NCBI RefSeq assembly: GCF_000875775.1
Contig: NZ_CP010868.1
Coordinates: 186,001-250,000 of the forward strand
Source of the DNA: Nitrosopumilus piranensis
GTDB lineage: Archaea > Thermoproteota > Nitrososphaeria > Nitrososphaerales > Nitrosopumilaceae
Reading direction: 5' to 3'
DNA length: 64,000 nt
In this document: in pieces, positions 16,293 to 24,915 of the stretch
How the letters are laid out: each line of letters opens with the position of its first letter
Position numbering within the stretch: the stretch's first letter is position 1
Made by a program: the position numbers and the translations under genes
Notes under the pieces: generated by a model
Databases searched by the model: none
What the model was told of the DNA's origin: nothing
What the model saw: the letters and a program-made list of their open reading frames with translations, nothing else

Positions 16293-16562
16293 TTGTTGGA
16301 TAAAAATCCTGACCAGATTCTAGATAGCAAATTAATTCACATTCAAAATGAATTTCGAGAAAAAATTCCTAGCATAGTACTTTGTTCAGAACCTTTTCAC
16401 AAAGCAGAATTTCTCAAAAAGTTAATTGATTCTATTGAAAGTCCAATAATTTTTGTAGATATGGATTTACTTTATACTGGATATGTCGAGTCAGGAATTA
16501 TTCAGAAAAGAAATAATGTAACAATTTTTCATCCAACAAAAGAAAATTGGAAGAAAAATTAG
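16293..16562 (+). CDS. N-terminal part of a RecA/KaiC-like ATPase-fold protein, probably frameshifted
   Basis: 89 residues from TTG 16293. It has SIVLCSEPFHKAEFLKKLID where a Walker A loop would be expected, but without GxxxxGKT. IFVDMDLLYTGYVESGII and VTIFHPTKENWKKN follow and then TAG. The next frame (16547-16897) continues the same fold without a break in sense. One extra A in the A-run at about 16554-16558 would join them as ...KENWKKKLAEII..., a single protein near 200 residues. This part is therefore probably the N-terminal half of one gene. Confidence 0.55.
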   Translation: MLDKNPDQILDSKLIHIQNEFREKIPSIVLCSEPFHKAEFLKKLIDSIESPIIFVDMDLLYTGYVESGIIQKRNNVTIFHPTKENWKKN

Positions 16563-16897
16563 CAGAAATAATTTCAAAAATATCAAAAGAAAAATTTTTT
16601 GTAATTATTGATTCATTTAACGGAGTCTACAATATGTTTGATGATTTAGAATCTGCAATATTCATTAATTCATGTGTAATGTTGCTCTCCTCATTAGGAA
16701 AAAGAGTAGAGTCATCTGTTCTAATTACTGGCATGGCAAGGAAAAAAGAAAATGAAGGTTGGATTCTTACGCCAGGAGGCAAACAAATCCTAAGATCTGC
16801 AAAAACAGGAGTTTATTTTCTAAAGAAGATTAAAAATAACTTGGTTATTCATTCTATAAACAAAGAAAATGAAGATTCAAAAATTTTCAAATTCTAG
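16547..16897 (+). CDS. C-terminal part of the same RecA/KaiC-like protein, probably frameshifted
   Basis: 116 residues from a TTG overlapping the preceding stop by 16 bp. KFFVIIDSFNGVYNMFDD resembles a Walker B strand and its following loop. VLITGMARKKENEGWILTPGGKQILRSAKTGVYFLKK resembles the late strands of KaiC/RadA cores. The frame is offset from the previous part by one base at a short A-run, so it is best read as the second half of one gene. Either a sequencing or assembly indel, a real inactivating mutation, or slippage during expression would explain it. No P-loop is visible, so it may be a pseudo-ATPase. Confidence 0.55.
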   Translation: MEEKLAEIISKISKEKFFVIIDSFNGVYNMFDDLESAIFINSCVMLLSSLGKRVESSVLITGMARKKENEGWILTPGGKQILRSAKTGVYFLKKIKNNLVIHSINKENEDSKIFKF

Positions 16898-16930
16898 AAC
16901 AAATACTAGATTTTGTATAAAGTGCGATCA

Positions 16931-16970
16931 AAAATTCAAACGGTGTTATAAAATTTCAAACGCCGTTATA
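16931..16970 (+). repeat. two tandem 20-bp repeats upstream of the ferredoxin gene
   Basis: Two head-to-tail 20-bp units: AAAATTCAAACGGTGTTATA at 16931-16950 and AAATTTCAAACGCCGTTATA at 16951-16970. They match at 17 of 20 positions. They lie just upstream of the TATA region of the ferredoxin gene (ATG 17025). Twenty bases is about two helical turns, so a dimeric or cooperative activator would meet both on one face. Function is inferred from position. Confidence 0.55.
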
Positions 16971-16990
16971 ACATGATATTTTTAGGCAAA

Positions 16991-16998
16991 TTATATTA
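16991..16998 (+). promoter_or_regulatory. probable TATA box of the ferredoxin gene
   Basis: TTATATTA lies about 30 nt before the ATG at 17025 and 20 nt after the tandem repeats. Confidence 0.4.
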
Positions 16999-17024
16999 AT
17001 GCCAAATCAAGATTCTATTTTGTT

Positions 17025-17324
17025 ATGCCAGTAGGAATTATTCCAGACATAAGCGAACAAATGTGTATCGGATGCGCACTATGTGTAGAAATCTGTACAA
17101 CACTTGGTCCAGATGTCCTTAGAGTAAAACCAGTTGAAGGCTGGAAGAGAGGTAAAGCATTTGTCTTCTACCCAGAAAGATGTATTTCTGATGGTGCATG
17201 CATCGGTGTATGCCCAACAAAAGCAATCTTTTGGATGAGACCAATGGACTTTACTGTTGGACAACCAGTTCCACTCCACAAAGATTCAGTCTTCGTCAAA
17301 GGTTGGACCGAATTAATCGATTAG
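17025..17324 (+). CDS. 2[4Fe-4S] ferredoxin
   Basis: 99 residues. Cluster I is CIGCALCVEIC and cluster II is CISDGACIGVCPTKAI. The second site has a spaced first cysteine, as in NuoI/Fdx variants. Ferredoxins carry low-potential electrons, for example to oxidoreductases or biosynthetic enzymes. The codons are richer in C and G at third positions than those of its neighbours (for example GTCTTC, ACAACACTTGGT), consistent with high expression. It has its own promoter and a 20-bp tandem repeat upstream. Confidence 0.9.
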   Translation: MPVGIIPDISEQMCIGCALCVEICTTLGPDVLRVKPVEGWKRGKAFVFYPERCISDGACIGVCPTKAIFWMRPMDFTVGQPVPLHKDSVFVKGWTELID

Positions 17325-17356
17325 ATTAGTTCAACTTTTAATTTCTTTTTCTTATT

Positions 17357-18351
17357 TTAGACTTTAACAGCACCAGACTTGGTTTTTGACACATCTGGTT
17401 TCTTCTTTAACCAAAATAGTGCAACAATAAACATTACAGCTGGAACAAGTATAATGAAAATCATCAATTCATAATATGTGGTCAATCTTTGTGCAGGTTT
17501 GATATGATATGTTTCATGAGATGTTTTTTCAGGATTAGCATAAACTGCAGCAGTAAAATCTACTGATCTTTGTTCTTTACTTTGTACATCACCAAATACA
17601 GTTACGCTTTCTTCAGCTAAAAGTGAAGGGGTTTGAATACCTTCAATTCTAACAATAATTGAACCAGGATCGGTAAAAACAAAATTTCTGTAATCTCCAC
17701 CTATCTGACTTAGCCCTTCATCTCGAAAAATTTCGTGTCCATTTTGGAAAATCACAAAATTATACTTCATCTCTGCAAGATTAGAGTTTGTTTGAGGATC
17801 ATAGAATTGGTATACAAATTGAATTTTTTCATGTGTTTTAATTACTGGAGGATCCCATGCCAGATTAACTTCAATAGCTCCATCTGGAGTATATTGTAAG
17901 AGAGGAAATTTGATTTCTTTTCCTGTTGCATCATGAGGGTAATCAGGAATTTTTTCTTCAACAATTATCATTCCATCCATCCACGGATGAATTGTACAAA
18001 AATATGAAAAGTTTCCTGATTCTTCAAATTGATATGACCAAGATTCTCCTGGAAGAAATCTACCACTATCAAATATCCCATCAGGTTTTCCAAGATCTCT
18101 ATTATCCATCCAACCAAATCTTCCTGGTCCATCACCACTAGTTACAGTATGGGCTTCTCTATCATCATTATACCAGGTTATAGTATCTCCAACTATCACA
18201 TTGATTAATGGTGGATCATACCAAACTTCTGCCGGTGTATTTAGTTCAGGATTGTATGCTCCAAAGGGAATATCAATAATGTATTCCTCAGCATAAGCAG
18301 AAGATGTTGAGCCTAAAATAGCAAGAATTGAAAGCAGTATTAGAAATTTCA
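17357..18351 (-). CDS. membrane-anchored blue-copper (plastocyanin-like) protein
   Basis: 331 residues from the ATG at 18351 (MKFLILLSILAILGS). In-frame starts up to 18421 would add a poor leader, and a TATA-like TTTAATTAT sits about 28 nt before this ATG. A signal peptide ends near AYA. The cupredoxin domain (about residues 20-130) carries type 1 copper ligands: EAHTV (first His), then FCTIHPWM (Cys, His, Met). A second beta domain follows. The end has one transmembrane helix (MIFIILVPAVMFIVALFWL) and a basic tail. It would act outside the membrane as an electron carrier, as is common for copper proteins of ammonia-oxidizing archaea. Confidence 0.85.
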
Positions 18352-18502
18352 TATTTAAAAAAAGTGTAAAATTCATAATTAAATGCTGAAGGTTATTTTC
18401 ATTCATAGTAGTAATTATCAACTTGAAGAATTACTTGTAAACGTAATATACTTAGAAATACTAGAAGCCTTGATATTTACATAAAATTAACATAGAACGA
18501 AA

Positions 18503-20278
18503 TTGTCAATCTCATTTAATCTAGATAAAAAACTCATTTTGTTGGTAATGATTGTGTCCGTAATTGGATTAACAATTACAGGATTTTTTAGTTTTAATTA
18601 TGCTGATCAAATTCTAAAACAGAGAACAGGAGATCAATTATTTGGTGAATCCACAGTACGTGGGGAAACTCTGAGATTGCTTTTTGAATCAAGAATTGAA
18701 CAAAATCAAATTCTAGCAAATGATCCTATGATTCAATTTTTGATTACTGAGATGAATAACGTTCCAGAAATACAACTTAAAGCTGTTAAAGAGGAAAAAC
18801 GTAGGGATTTTCTAATTCAGGTGCAGGCATTTCAGAAACTTATCGGATTTTCAATTGGATTTGAAGACGTCAAGATAATTGGCAAAAATGGGAGTATCTT
18901 TTTCTCACTTTCAGGAATATCTAATCAAGATTATTCTCAAGATGAGTATTTTCAAAGAGGACTAAAGGAATCTTTTGTTGATTTTGAACCCTCAGAATCT
19001 GGTAAAAAAATGATTGTTGTATCTCCTGTTTATGTATCAGATAGTAAGATTGGAGATGAACCAATAGGAGTCATTATCTCTAGAATGAGAACTGCTGCAA
19101 TTGATAATATTTTGCTTAATAGAAGTGGATTAGGCGAAACAGGTGAAGTATACATTGTCAATGATGACTTTGTAATGCTATCTGAATCCCGATTTTTTGA
19201 AAATGCTGTATTTCAGCAAAGAGTGGATACTTTAGCTGTGCAAAAATGCTTCAATCAAGGAGAAGAAAATCTAGGATTTTATCCTGATTATAGAGGAATT
19301 CCCATTTACGGTTCATCTTATTGTGCTAAAGATTTAGGAATTGTTTTGCTTGCAGAAATTGATGAAGGTGAAGTAGAAAAACCAATAGAAATTCTTCAAG
19401 ATAGAATAATGCTAACAGGTATAGCCATAACTGCTGTAATGGGAATTGTAGCTTTTGTTATGTCAAAATCATTATCAAGACCACTAATCAAATTGAAAAG
19501 TGCTGCAAATAAAATTGCTGATGGTAATTTTGATGTCAGAACCAATATCAGAACAAGAGATGAGATAGGAGAACTGTCTAATGCATTTGATTCAATGGCA
19601 CAAAAACTACAGGAATCATTAATTGAAATTAAAGAAAAAGAGGAAGTCATCAAACAGCTTGAGGGAGACACGTTGTTAAAATTTTCACAGCATGTAGAAA
19701 ATGATTGTGTAGGAGTAATTGACATGGCAGATTCTACTAGAATATCATCAAAACTATCAGATGAGGATATTACAAAACTATATGAGATATTTTTAAATTT
19801 TATGGCAAAAATTGTTCTTAAACACAAAGGTGAAGTCATTAAAAATATTGGAGATGCATTGATGTTTAGATTTGCAAATGTTGATACTAATGATTCTACA
19901 TCAGTACAAAATATTTTAGAATGTTGTTTATCTATGGTTGAATCTTATGGAAGATTACAAGAACAATTACAAAAAGAGGATTTACCTAGATTAGATTACA
20001 AGATTAGTTTAACGTATGGTCCTGTGAAGGTAGCTGAAAGTATTACCTCTAAAATTAGCGATATTTTTGGTCCCACAGTAAATCGATGTTTTAAAATTAA
20101 TTCATTATGCCCCAAAAACAGCTTGGTAGTTGATCAAAACATCTATAATATTTTTAAAGATTTTTCAGAATACGAGTTTACAGAATTATGTATAATTGAA
20201 TTAAAACAGAAATATGGTTACAATATTTTTGAGGTTAGAAGAAAAAAATTAGATGATTTTGGGACAGAATCTAGCTAA
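18503..20278 (+). CDS. transmembrane sensor with class III adenylate/guanylate cyclase domain
   Basis: 591 residues. TM1 is about residues 12-33. An extracellular Cache-like sensor covers about 35-295. TM2 (LTGIAITAVMGIVAFVM) is near 302-322. A HAMP linker (LKSAANKIADGNFDVRTNIRTRDEIGELSNAF) is at about 325-375. A class III cyclase domain follows from 400: VGVIDMADST has the first metal aspartate, KNIGDALMFRF the second. The enzyme would make cyclic nucleotide in response to an outside signal. TTG start at 18503. Product nucleotide and ligand are not known. Confidence 0.82.
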   Translation: MSISFNLDKKLILLVMIVSVIGLTITGFFSFNYADQILKQRTGDQLFGESTVRGETLRLLFESRIEQNQILANDPMIQFLITEMNNVPEIQLKAVKEEKRRDFLIQVQAFQKLIGFSIGFEDVKIIGKNGSIFFSLSGISNQDYSQDEYFQRGLKESFVDFEPSESGKKMIVVSPVYVSDSKIGDEPIGVIISRMRTAAIDNILLNRSGLGETGEVYIVNDDFVMLSESRFFENAVFQQRVDTLAVQKCFNQGEENLGFYPDYRGIPIYGSSYCAKDLGIVLLAEIDEGEVEKPIEILQDRIMLTGIAITAVMGIVAFVMSKSLSRPLIKLKSAANKIADGNFDVRTNIRTRDEIGELSNAFDSMAQKLQESLIEIKEKEEVIKQLEGDTLLKFSQHVENDCVGVIDMADSTRISSKLSDEDITKLYEIFLNFMAKIVLKHKGEVIKNIGDALMFRFANVDTNDSTSVQNILECCLSMVESYGRLQEQLQKEDLPRLDYKISLTYGPVKVAESITSKISDIFGPTVNRCFKINSLCPKNSLVVDQNIYNIFKDFSEYEFTELCIIELKQKYGYNIFEVRRKKLDDFGTESS

Positions 20279-20304
20279 ATTTTGTAATATTGCAGGTAAT
20301 CTGA

Positions 20305-21456
20305 TTAGTTTTTAAATCCAAATCTTGATGCCCAACCTGATTTCTGTTTTTTTGTTGGTTTTTTTGAGAGATTATCTAGCATTTCATATGTGATGGTAAA
20401 TCCATGACCAACCATGGTTGCATCACTTGCATAATTTTCTTTGTTAGATACAAATTCGTCAGCTAAATCTTTGATTTTTTTAGTTTTAAGATCAAATAAT
20501 CTGATTTTCTTACCATTTTCTAATTCAATTTTTGCATCACCGCTTAATCCTTGAATGGAAAAATTTTCAAAAAATCGAATTGAACCACCTTCTTTTAGTT
20601 TTATAATTGAATCATAGGTAAATTTGTCTCCATAAAATAGAATTTCACGTGCAGAGATTATTACATCATCTTCTATATTTAGAACAATTACTGTGTCAGC
20701 ATTTAGCGATACAGTATTAACTACATTTTCAGCAACAATTTTACCATTTGGAGCAGAAACTTCAGTTCTGTGTTCTAGAATTTTATATACACCAACTTTT
20801 CCCTCAGGATCCTCAACTCTAAATTTTCTACCAAAAATATTTCCTACTACAACATTTCCATTATCAACAGTAATTTTTGCTCCGTTTTCAATTTTGTATT
20901 TGTTTTCTATGGGATCAACAAATTTGAAATCTCCTTTTCTAAGATGAATATTTGTTTGATATTCCTTAGTCCAGGATGGACTGGTAATACTTCCCTGCAT
21001 AGTAATTGGGCCATCATATGTTAAACTACCAGCCATGAAATTTCCTTTAATTGACAAGGCACCATTAGCTTTTCTTTCCAATTCAATTTCACCAAGAGTT
21101 TTTGATCCAAACAGTCTTGAAGCAGTTGAATTTGCTCTGTTATGTGCTGCTGCCCATTCTTCAGCGGCTTTCATTTCTTTAGACAATTGTTGTCCTAGAA
21201 TCTGATTTTTCCTTCTTACATCAGCCTCAGATTCATCAGAATATACTCTTGAGTTTTTTATTTTTTCAATGTCTGTTTCAGGATATTTTTTACCAATTTT
21301 TAGATCTTCATATGCTTGTTTAATTTTTATAAATTGCTCGTTTTCTCCACCACGATCAGAATGATATTGTAAAGCTAATCTTCTAAATGCATCACGAATT
21401 TCTTTTTCACTAGTTCCTTCAACAATTCCTAAAATATCATAATTACTTTCAACCAT
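20305..21456 (-). CDS. J-domain protein with HSD instead of HPD and a long beta-rich C-terminus
   Basis: 383 residues. The N-terminal J domain (about 1-60: NYDILGIVEGTSEKEIRDAFRRLALQYHSDRGGENEQF) has HSD where DnaJ-type proteins have HPD. Proline loss normally abolishes stimulation of Hsp70 ATPase. Residues 60-130 form a charged linker. The rest (about 140-350) is a repetitive beta region with GxI/GxF turns (GALSIKGNFMAGSLTYDGPITMQG), like a polymer-forming or beta-solenoid module. The end is basic. No DnaK or GrpE gene is in the window. Likely a structural or scaffold J-like protein rather than a co-chaperone. Confidence 0.7.
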   Translation of the reverse strand: MVESNYDILGIVEGTSEKEIRDAFRRLALQYHSDRGGENEQFIKIKQAYEDLKIGKKYPETDIEKIKNSRVYSDESEADVRRKNQILGQQLSKEMKAAEEWAAAHNRANSTASRLFGSKTLGEIELERKANGALSIKGNFMAGSLTYDGPITMQGSITSPSWTKEYQTNIHLRKGDFKFVDPIENKYKIENGAKITVDNGNVVVGNIFGRKFRVEDPEGKVGVYKILEHRTEVSAPNGKIVAENVVNTVSLNADTVIVLNIEDDVIISAREILFYGDKFTYDSIIKLKEGGSIRFFENFSIQGLSGDAKIELENGKKIRLFDLKTKKIKDLADEFVSNKENYASDATMVGHGFTITYEMLDNLSKKPTKKQKSGWASRFGFKN

Positions 21457-21555
21457 ATCTTACATTATCCAAATAATTTTTCATGATTCCTATACTTTTA
21501 GGTTATTACATTTACAGGATATCAAGTATGTGAAAATAAAAAATGGTAAAAAATA

Positions 21556-21978
21556 CTATTTCACAACTAAGACAGGAATCTTGGTTTTGTGCATAACATA
21601 ATTTGATGTGCTACCAAGAAATGCTTCTTTTGCACCACCCATGCCCCTTGCACCAATTACAATCATGTCAAATTTTCCTTTTTGAGCATATTTGACAATC
21701 TCAGTTCCAGTATGGCCACCGCCAGTATGATACTTGAATTTGGCACCAGCATTTTGGGTTTTTTTCATTGCAGGACCAATGGCTTTTACAGCCTTTTTTT
21801 GAGCCTCGTCTTTCATTTTTTGTGTGTATTTGATTCCTGCAGCAAGAGGCAAGTGAAATACATAGAAGCCAGTAATTTCGGCACCACTTCCTTTTGCAAT
21901 CTCAATTGCTCTGTCTAAGCCACGAGTAGCGTTTGCAGAACCATCAAGTGGAACAAGAATTTTTGCAAACTTTGCCAT
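21556..21978 (-). CDS. universal stress protein (UspA family)
   Basis: 140 residues from the ATG at 21978 (MAKFAKILVPLDGS). A TATA box TTTATA at 22002-22007 is centred 26.5 nt upstream and excludes the ATG five codons earlier. The ATP-binding pattern GARGMGGAKEAFLGSTS (GxxG-x9-GS) near the end is intact, so it belongs to the ATP-binding subgroup. A DGSANATR loop follows the first strand. Usp proteins modulate stress survival; the direct partner is unknown. A CBS-domain gene with its own promoter lies divergently. Confidence 0.9.
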   Translation of the reverse strand: MAKFAKILVPLDGSANATRGLDRAIEIAKGSGAEITGFYVFHLPLAAGIKYTQKMKDEAQKKAVKAIGPAMKKTQNAGAKFKYHTGGGHTGTEIVKYAQKGKFDMIVIGARGMGGAKEAFLGSTSNYVMHKTKIPVLVVK

Positions 21979-22001
21979 GTCTGAATGTTTCATCCATAGA
22001 A

Positions 22002-22007
22002 TATAAA
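22002..22007 (-). promoter_or_regulatory. TATA box for the UspA gene
   Basis: TTTATA on the minus strand, centred 26.5 nt before the ATG at 21978. It decides the start. Confidence 0.6.
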
Positions 22008-22073
22008 AATAGGCAATATTTCCAAAGTTGAGATTAGAAATTATAATCAGAATTGGAAATTATCTCCGTAGTT

Positions 22074-22079
22074 TTTATA
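22074..22079 (+). promoter_or_regulatory. TATA box for the CBS-domain gene
   Basis: TTTATA is centred 26.5 nt before the TTG at 22103, supporting this non-ATG start. Confidence 0.6.
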
Positions 22080-22102
22080 CAAAAAATCTTGTAAGTTAAA
22101 AA

Positions 22103-22927
22103 TTGACAATTGCTTCAATTTCAAATAAACCGATCTCAATTATTAAAAATTCTACAATTTCTGATGCAATCAAAATGTTGCTAGACACAAAAATTAGCAG
22201 ATTAATTGTTAATGATGGTGGAAAACATATTGGCATAATTACTGAAAAAGACATAGGGCTGTTTTTGTTTTCAGAAACAACAAGGAGAGGATTAGAAGAA
22301 ATTCCAGTTACAGAGATTATGAATCCAATTGAATTTGTTGAACAAGATATTATTCCTGAAAATGCTGCAAAGATAATGATTGAAAAAGGTATTAGCTCAT
22401 TAGCGATAGGAGAAAAACAAGAAGTAAAAGCAATTGTAACAAAAAGTGATCTTGTAAGATATTTTGTTGAAAAATTATCTGGAAAAAACAAAGTTGTTGA
22501 TTTTATGACTCATGATTATGAATATACCCATACTGCCGCACCATTGTATAAGGTTGTAAGGAAGATGTTAGAAAAAAAGATCTCAAGGATTATTGTAAAA
22601 AATCAACAAGAAGAACCAGTAGGGGTAATTTCATTTAGAGATTTATTTAGAATATCAATTGAGCTTGGTAGTGAAGATGATTTTTCAGGCACAAATTTTG
22701 ATAATGTTAGACGTGGATTTCTATCCGAAGAAGGATTTGGGGATATTTCATTAGCTAGAGATGTGATGAGTAAGGGACTAATCACTATCAAATTTAATGA
22801 AGATTTAGGAAAAGCTTGTAATGTATTATTAGAGAATAACGTTAGTGGTTTAGTTGTTCTTGATGGAAACAACAGTATTGCAGGAATAATTAGTAAAAGT
22901 GATGTAACTAAAGCAATAATAACATAA
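22103..22927 (+). CDS. protein with four CBS domains
   Basis: 274 residues made of two Bateman pairs. Repeat cores seen in order are DAIKMLLDTKISRLIVNDGGKHIGIITEKDI, NAAKIMIEKGISSLAIGEKQEVKAIVTKSDLV, KVVRKMLEKKISRIIVKNQQEEPVGVISFRDL and KACNVLLENNVSGLVVLDGNNSIAGIISKSDV. CBS pairs bind adenine nucleotides and regulate enzymes or transporters. It is followed by a 1-nt gap and a VIT1-type transporter, so regulation of metal transport is an attractive inference. No catalytic domain is fused. Confidence 0.88.
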   Translation: MTIASISNKPISIIKNSTISDAIKMLLDTKISRLIVNDGGKHIGIITEKDIGLFLFSETTRRGLEEIPVTEIMNPIEFVEQDIIPENAAKIMIEKGISSLAIGEKQEVKAIVTKSDLVRYFVEKLSGKNKVVDFMTHDYEYTHTAAPLYKVVRKMLEKKISRIIVKNQQEEPVGVISFRDLFRISIELGSEDDFSGTNFDNVRRGFLSEEGFGDISLARDVMSKGLITIKFNEDLGKACNVLLENNVSGLVVLDGNNSIAGIISKSDVTKAIIT

Positions 22928-22928
22928 C

Positions 22929-23612
22929 ATGAAGTGGCATTTTGATGATTTTGTTTATGGCTCTATTGATGGGGCAGTTACGACTTTTGCAATAGTTGCA
23001 AGTGTTGTAGGAGCTGGATTATCTCCCGGAATTATTTTGATTTTAGGATTTGCAAATTTGTTTGCAGATGGATTTTCAATGGCAGCAGCAAATTATCAGG
23101 CATCAAAAGCCAGAAATGAGTTTATTCAAATGAAAAGAAAACAAGAGGAATGGGAAATTGACAATTTAGAAGAGCAGGAAAGAGATGAGATCAGAGACAT
23201 TTACAGAGAAAAAGGATTCAAAGATGAATTGTTAGAAGAAGTTGTAAGAATTATCACATCTAGAAGAAAAGTTTGGTTGGATACCATGATGAAGGAGGAG
23301 TTAGGGTTAATTGAAGACAAAAAGAATCCTTTAGATAGTTCTTTTAGTACATTTTTTGGGTTTAATGTAATTGGATTAATTCCATTAATACCATTTATGA
23401 TCTTCATTATTGTCGGAGTTGAAGCAAATTCGGAGGCATTTGTATATTCCATCATTTCAGTAAGTATCGCATTTTTTATGGTAGGGATGATAAAAGGAAA
23501 AATTGTAAAAAGATCAAAAGTTCGTTCAGGAACCTATACGTTAATCATAGGTGGAACAGCAGCATTTGTTGCTTATTTGGTAGGATACGGATTAAATTCT
23601 CTGATAAATTAG
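22929..23612 (+). CDS. VIT1/CCC1-family iron/manganese transporter
   Basis: 227 residues. The N-terminus FDDFVYGSIDGAVTTFAIVASVVGAGL carries the DG-rich membrane segment of the family. The middle has an acidic helix (EEQERDEIRDIYREKGFKDELLEEVV) matching the cytosolic metal-binding arm. Five hydrophobic segments are visible in all. These carriers move Fe2+ or Mn2+ across membranes. It starts 1 nt after the CBS gene and ends 7 nt before an amino-acid permease, so the three form one transcript. Confidence 0.85.
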   Translation: MKWHFDDFVYGSIDGAVTTFAIVASVVGAGLSPGIILILGFANLFADGFSMAAANYQASKARNEFIQMKRKQEEWEIDNLEEQERDEIRDIYREKGFKDELLEEVVRIITSRRKVWLDTMMKEELGLIEDKKNPLDSSFSTFFGFNVIGLIPLIPFMIFIIVGVEANSEAFVYSIISVSIAFFMVGMIKGKIVKRSKVRSGTYTLIIGGTAAFVAYLVGYGLNSLIN

Positions 23613-23619
23613 GAAAGCG

Positions 23620-24915
23620 ATGTCTGAACTAAAGCGACACATGGGACTTTTTCACCTTACCATGTATGGTGTAGGATTAATTCTAGGTGCAGGAATCTAT
23701 GTCTTAATTGGAGAAGCTGCAGGATTTGCAGGTAATTCAATGTGGGTTTCTTTTTTGTTAGGTGCAGTTGTTGCAATTTTTGCAGGATTAAGTTATGCAG
23801 AGTTATCAGCTTTATACCCAAAAGCTGCTGCAGAATATACATTTGTAAAAAATGCATTCAAGAATAATTTTTTTGGTTTTATTATAGGATGGTTAACAGC
23901 AATTACATCAATTATAGTTGCTGCTACTGTTTCACTAGGATTTGGCGGATATCTAACTCAGTTTATTGATTTACCAATTACAATTGGAGCGATTTTTCTA
24001 ATCATAATTTTATCGGTTGTAAATTTTATAGGAATAAAAGAATCTGCATGGGCAAATACTATTTTTGCATTGGTTACTGCAGCAGGACTTGTTCTTATTA
24101 TTTTTCTTGGTTTTTCAATAGAACCAGTTGAAACAATTAATTATTTTGAAACACCAAGTGGCATGACAGGTATAATTCTAGCATTTGTTTTGATTTTCTT
24201 TGCATTTATTGGGTTTGAAGATATGGCAAATGTTGCAGAAGAGGTTCGGAGACCCCAAAAGACAATTCCGAGGGCTATAGTTTTATCAGTTGTAATTACT
24301 GGAATAATCTACGTACTAGTTTCCTTATCAGCAGTACGAATTCTAAATTGGGAAGAGTTAGCATTATCATCTGCACCATTAGCTGATGTAGCTCATGCTG
24401 CTTTGGGCCCAAATGGTAGTTTTACTTTATCTCTAATTGCTCTTTTTGCAACTGCAAGTACTGTTCTAATTACACTAGTTGCAGGTGCCAGAATCCTGTA
24501 TGGAATGGCAAAAAGTAACTCATTGCCACGATTTTTTGCCAGAATTCATCCCAAAACAAATACACCATGGATTGCAGTAATAGGAATTTTAGTCACATCA
24601 ATTGGTTTTGCCTTTGTTGGAGATATTGTAATTATAGCAAATATTGTAGTTTTTGCAGTAGTCATTACATTTGCAGCAATTAATTTGGCAGTAATTGTTC
24701 TACGATATACAGAACCAGTACTAAAAAGACCATTCAAAGTTCCAGTCAATATTGGTAAATTTCCAATTTTACCATTATTTGGATTTGTAACTACTGTTTA
24801 CATGGCATTACAATTTGAAATTGAGGTTGTTCTTGTAGGATTAGCCATTATAGGAATTGGAGCAATTTTGTATTTTGTTTTAAAAAGAAGAAATAGTTTT
24901 GTAGAGTCAGATTAG
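23620..24915 (+). CDS. APC-family amino-acid permease
   Basis: 431 residues with about 12 transmembrane segments. The family start GLILGAGIYVLIGEAAGFAG (TM1 with the GxGI break) is clear. PKAAAEYTFVKNAFKNNFFGFIIGWL and FIGFEDMANVAEEVRRPQKTIPRAI are the typical consensus blocks. These permeases import amino acids or polyamines with a coupling ion. Co-transcription with CBS and VIT1 genes is likely from 1- and 7-nt gaps. Substrate cannot be told. The 3' end overlaps the convergent gene by 4 bp. Confidence 0.88.
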   Translation: MSELKRHMGLFHLTMYGVGLILGAGIYVLIGEAAGFAGNSMWVSFLLGAVVAIFAGLSYAELSALYPKAAAEYTFVKNAFKNNFFGFIIGWLTAITSIIVAATVSLGFGGYLTQFIDLPITIGAIFLIIILSVVNFIGIKESAWANTIFALVTAAGLVLIIFLGFSIEPVETINYFETPSGMTGIILAFVLIFFAFIGFEDMANVAEEVRRPQKTIPRAIVLSVVITGIIYVLVSLSAVRILNWEELALSSAPLADVAHAALGPNGSFTLSLIALFATASTVLITLVAGARILYGMAKSNSLPRFFARIHPKTNTPWIAVIGILVTSIGFAFVGDIVIIANIVVFAVVITFAAINLAVIVLRYTEPVLKRPFKVPVNIGKFPILPLFGFVTTVYMALQFEIEVVLVGLAIIGIGAILYFVLKRRNSFVESD

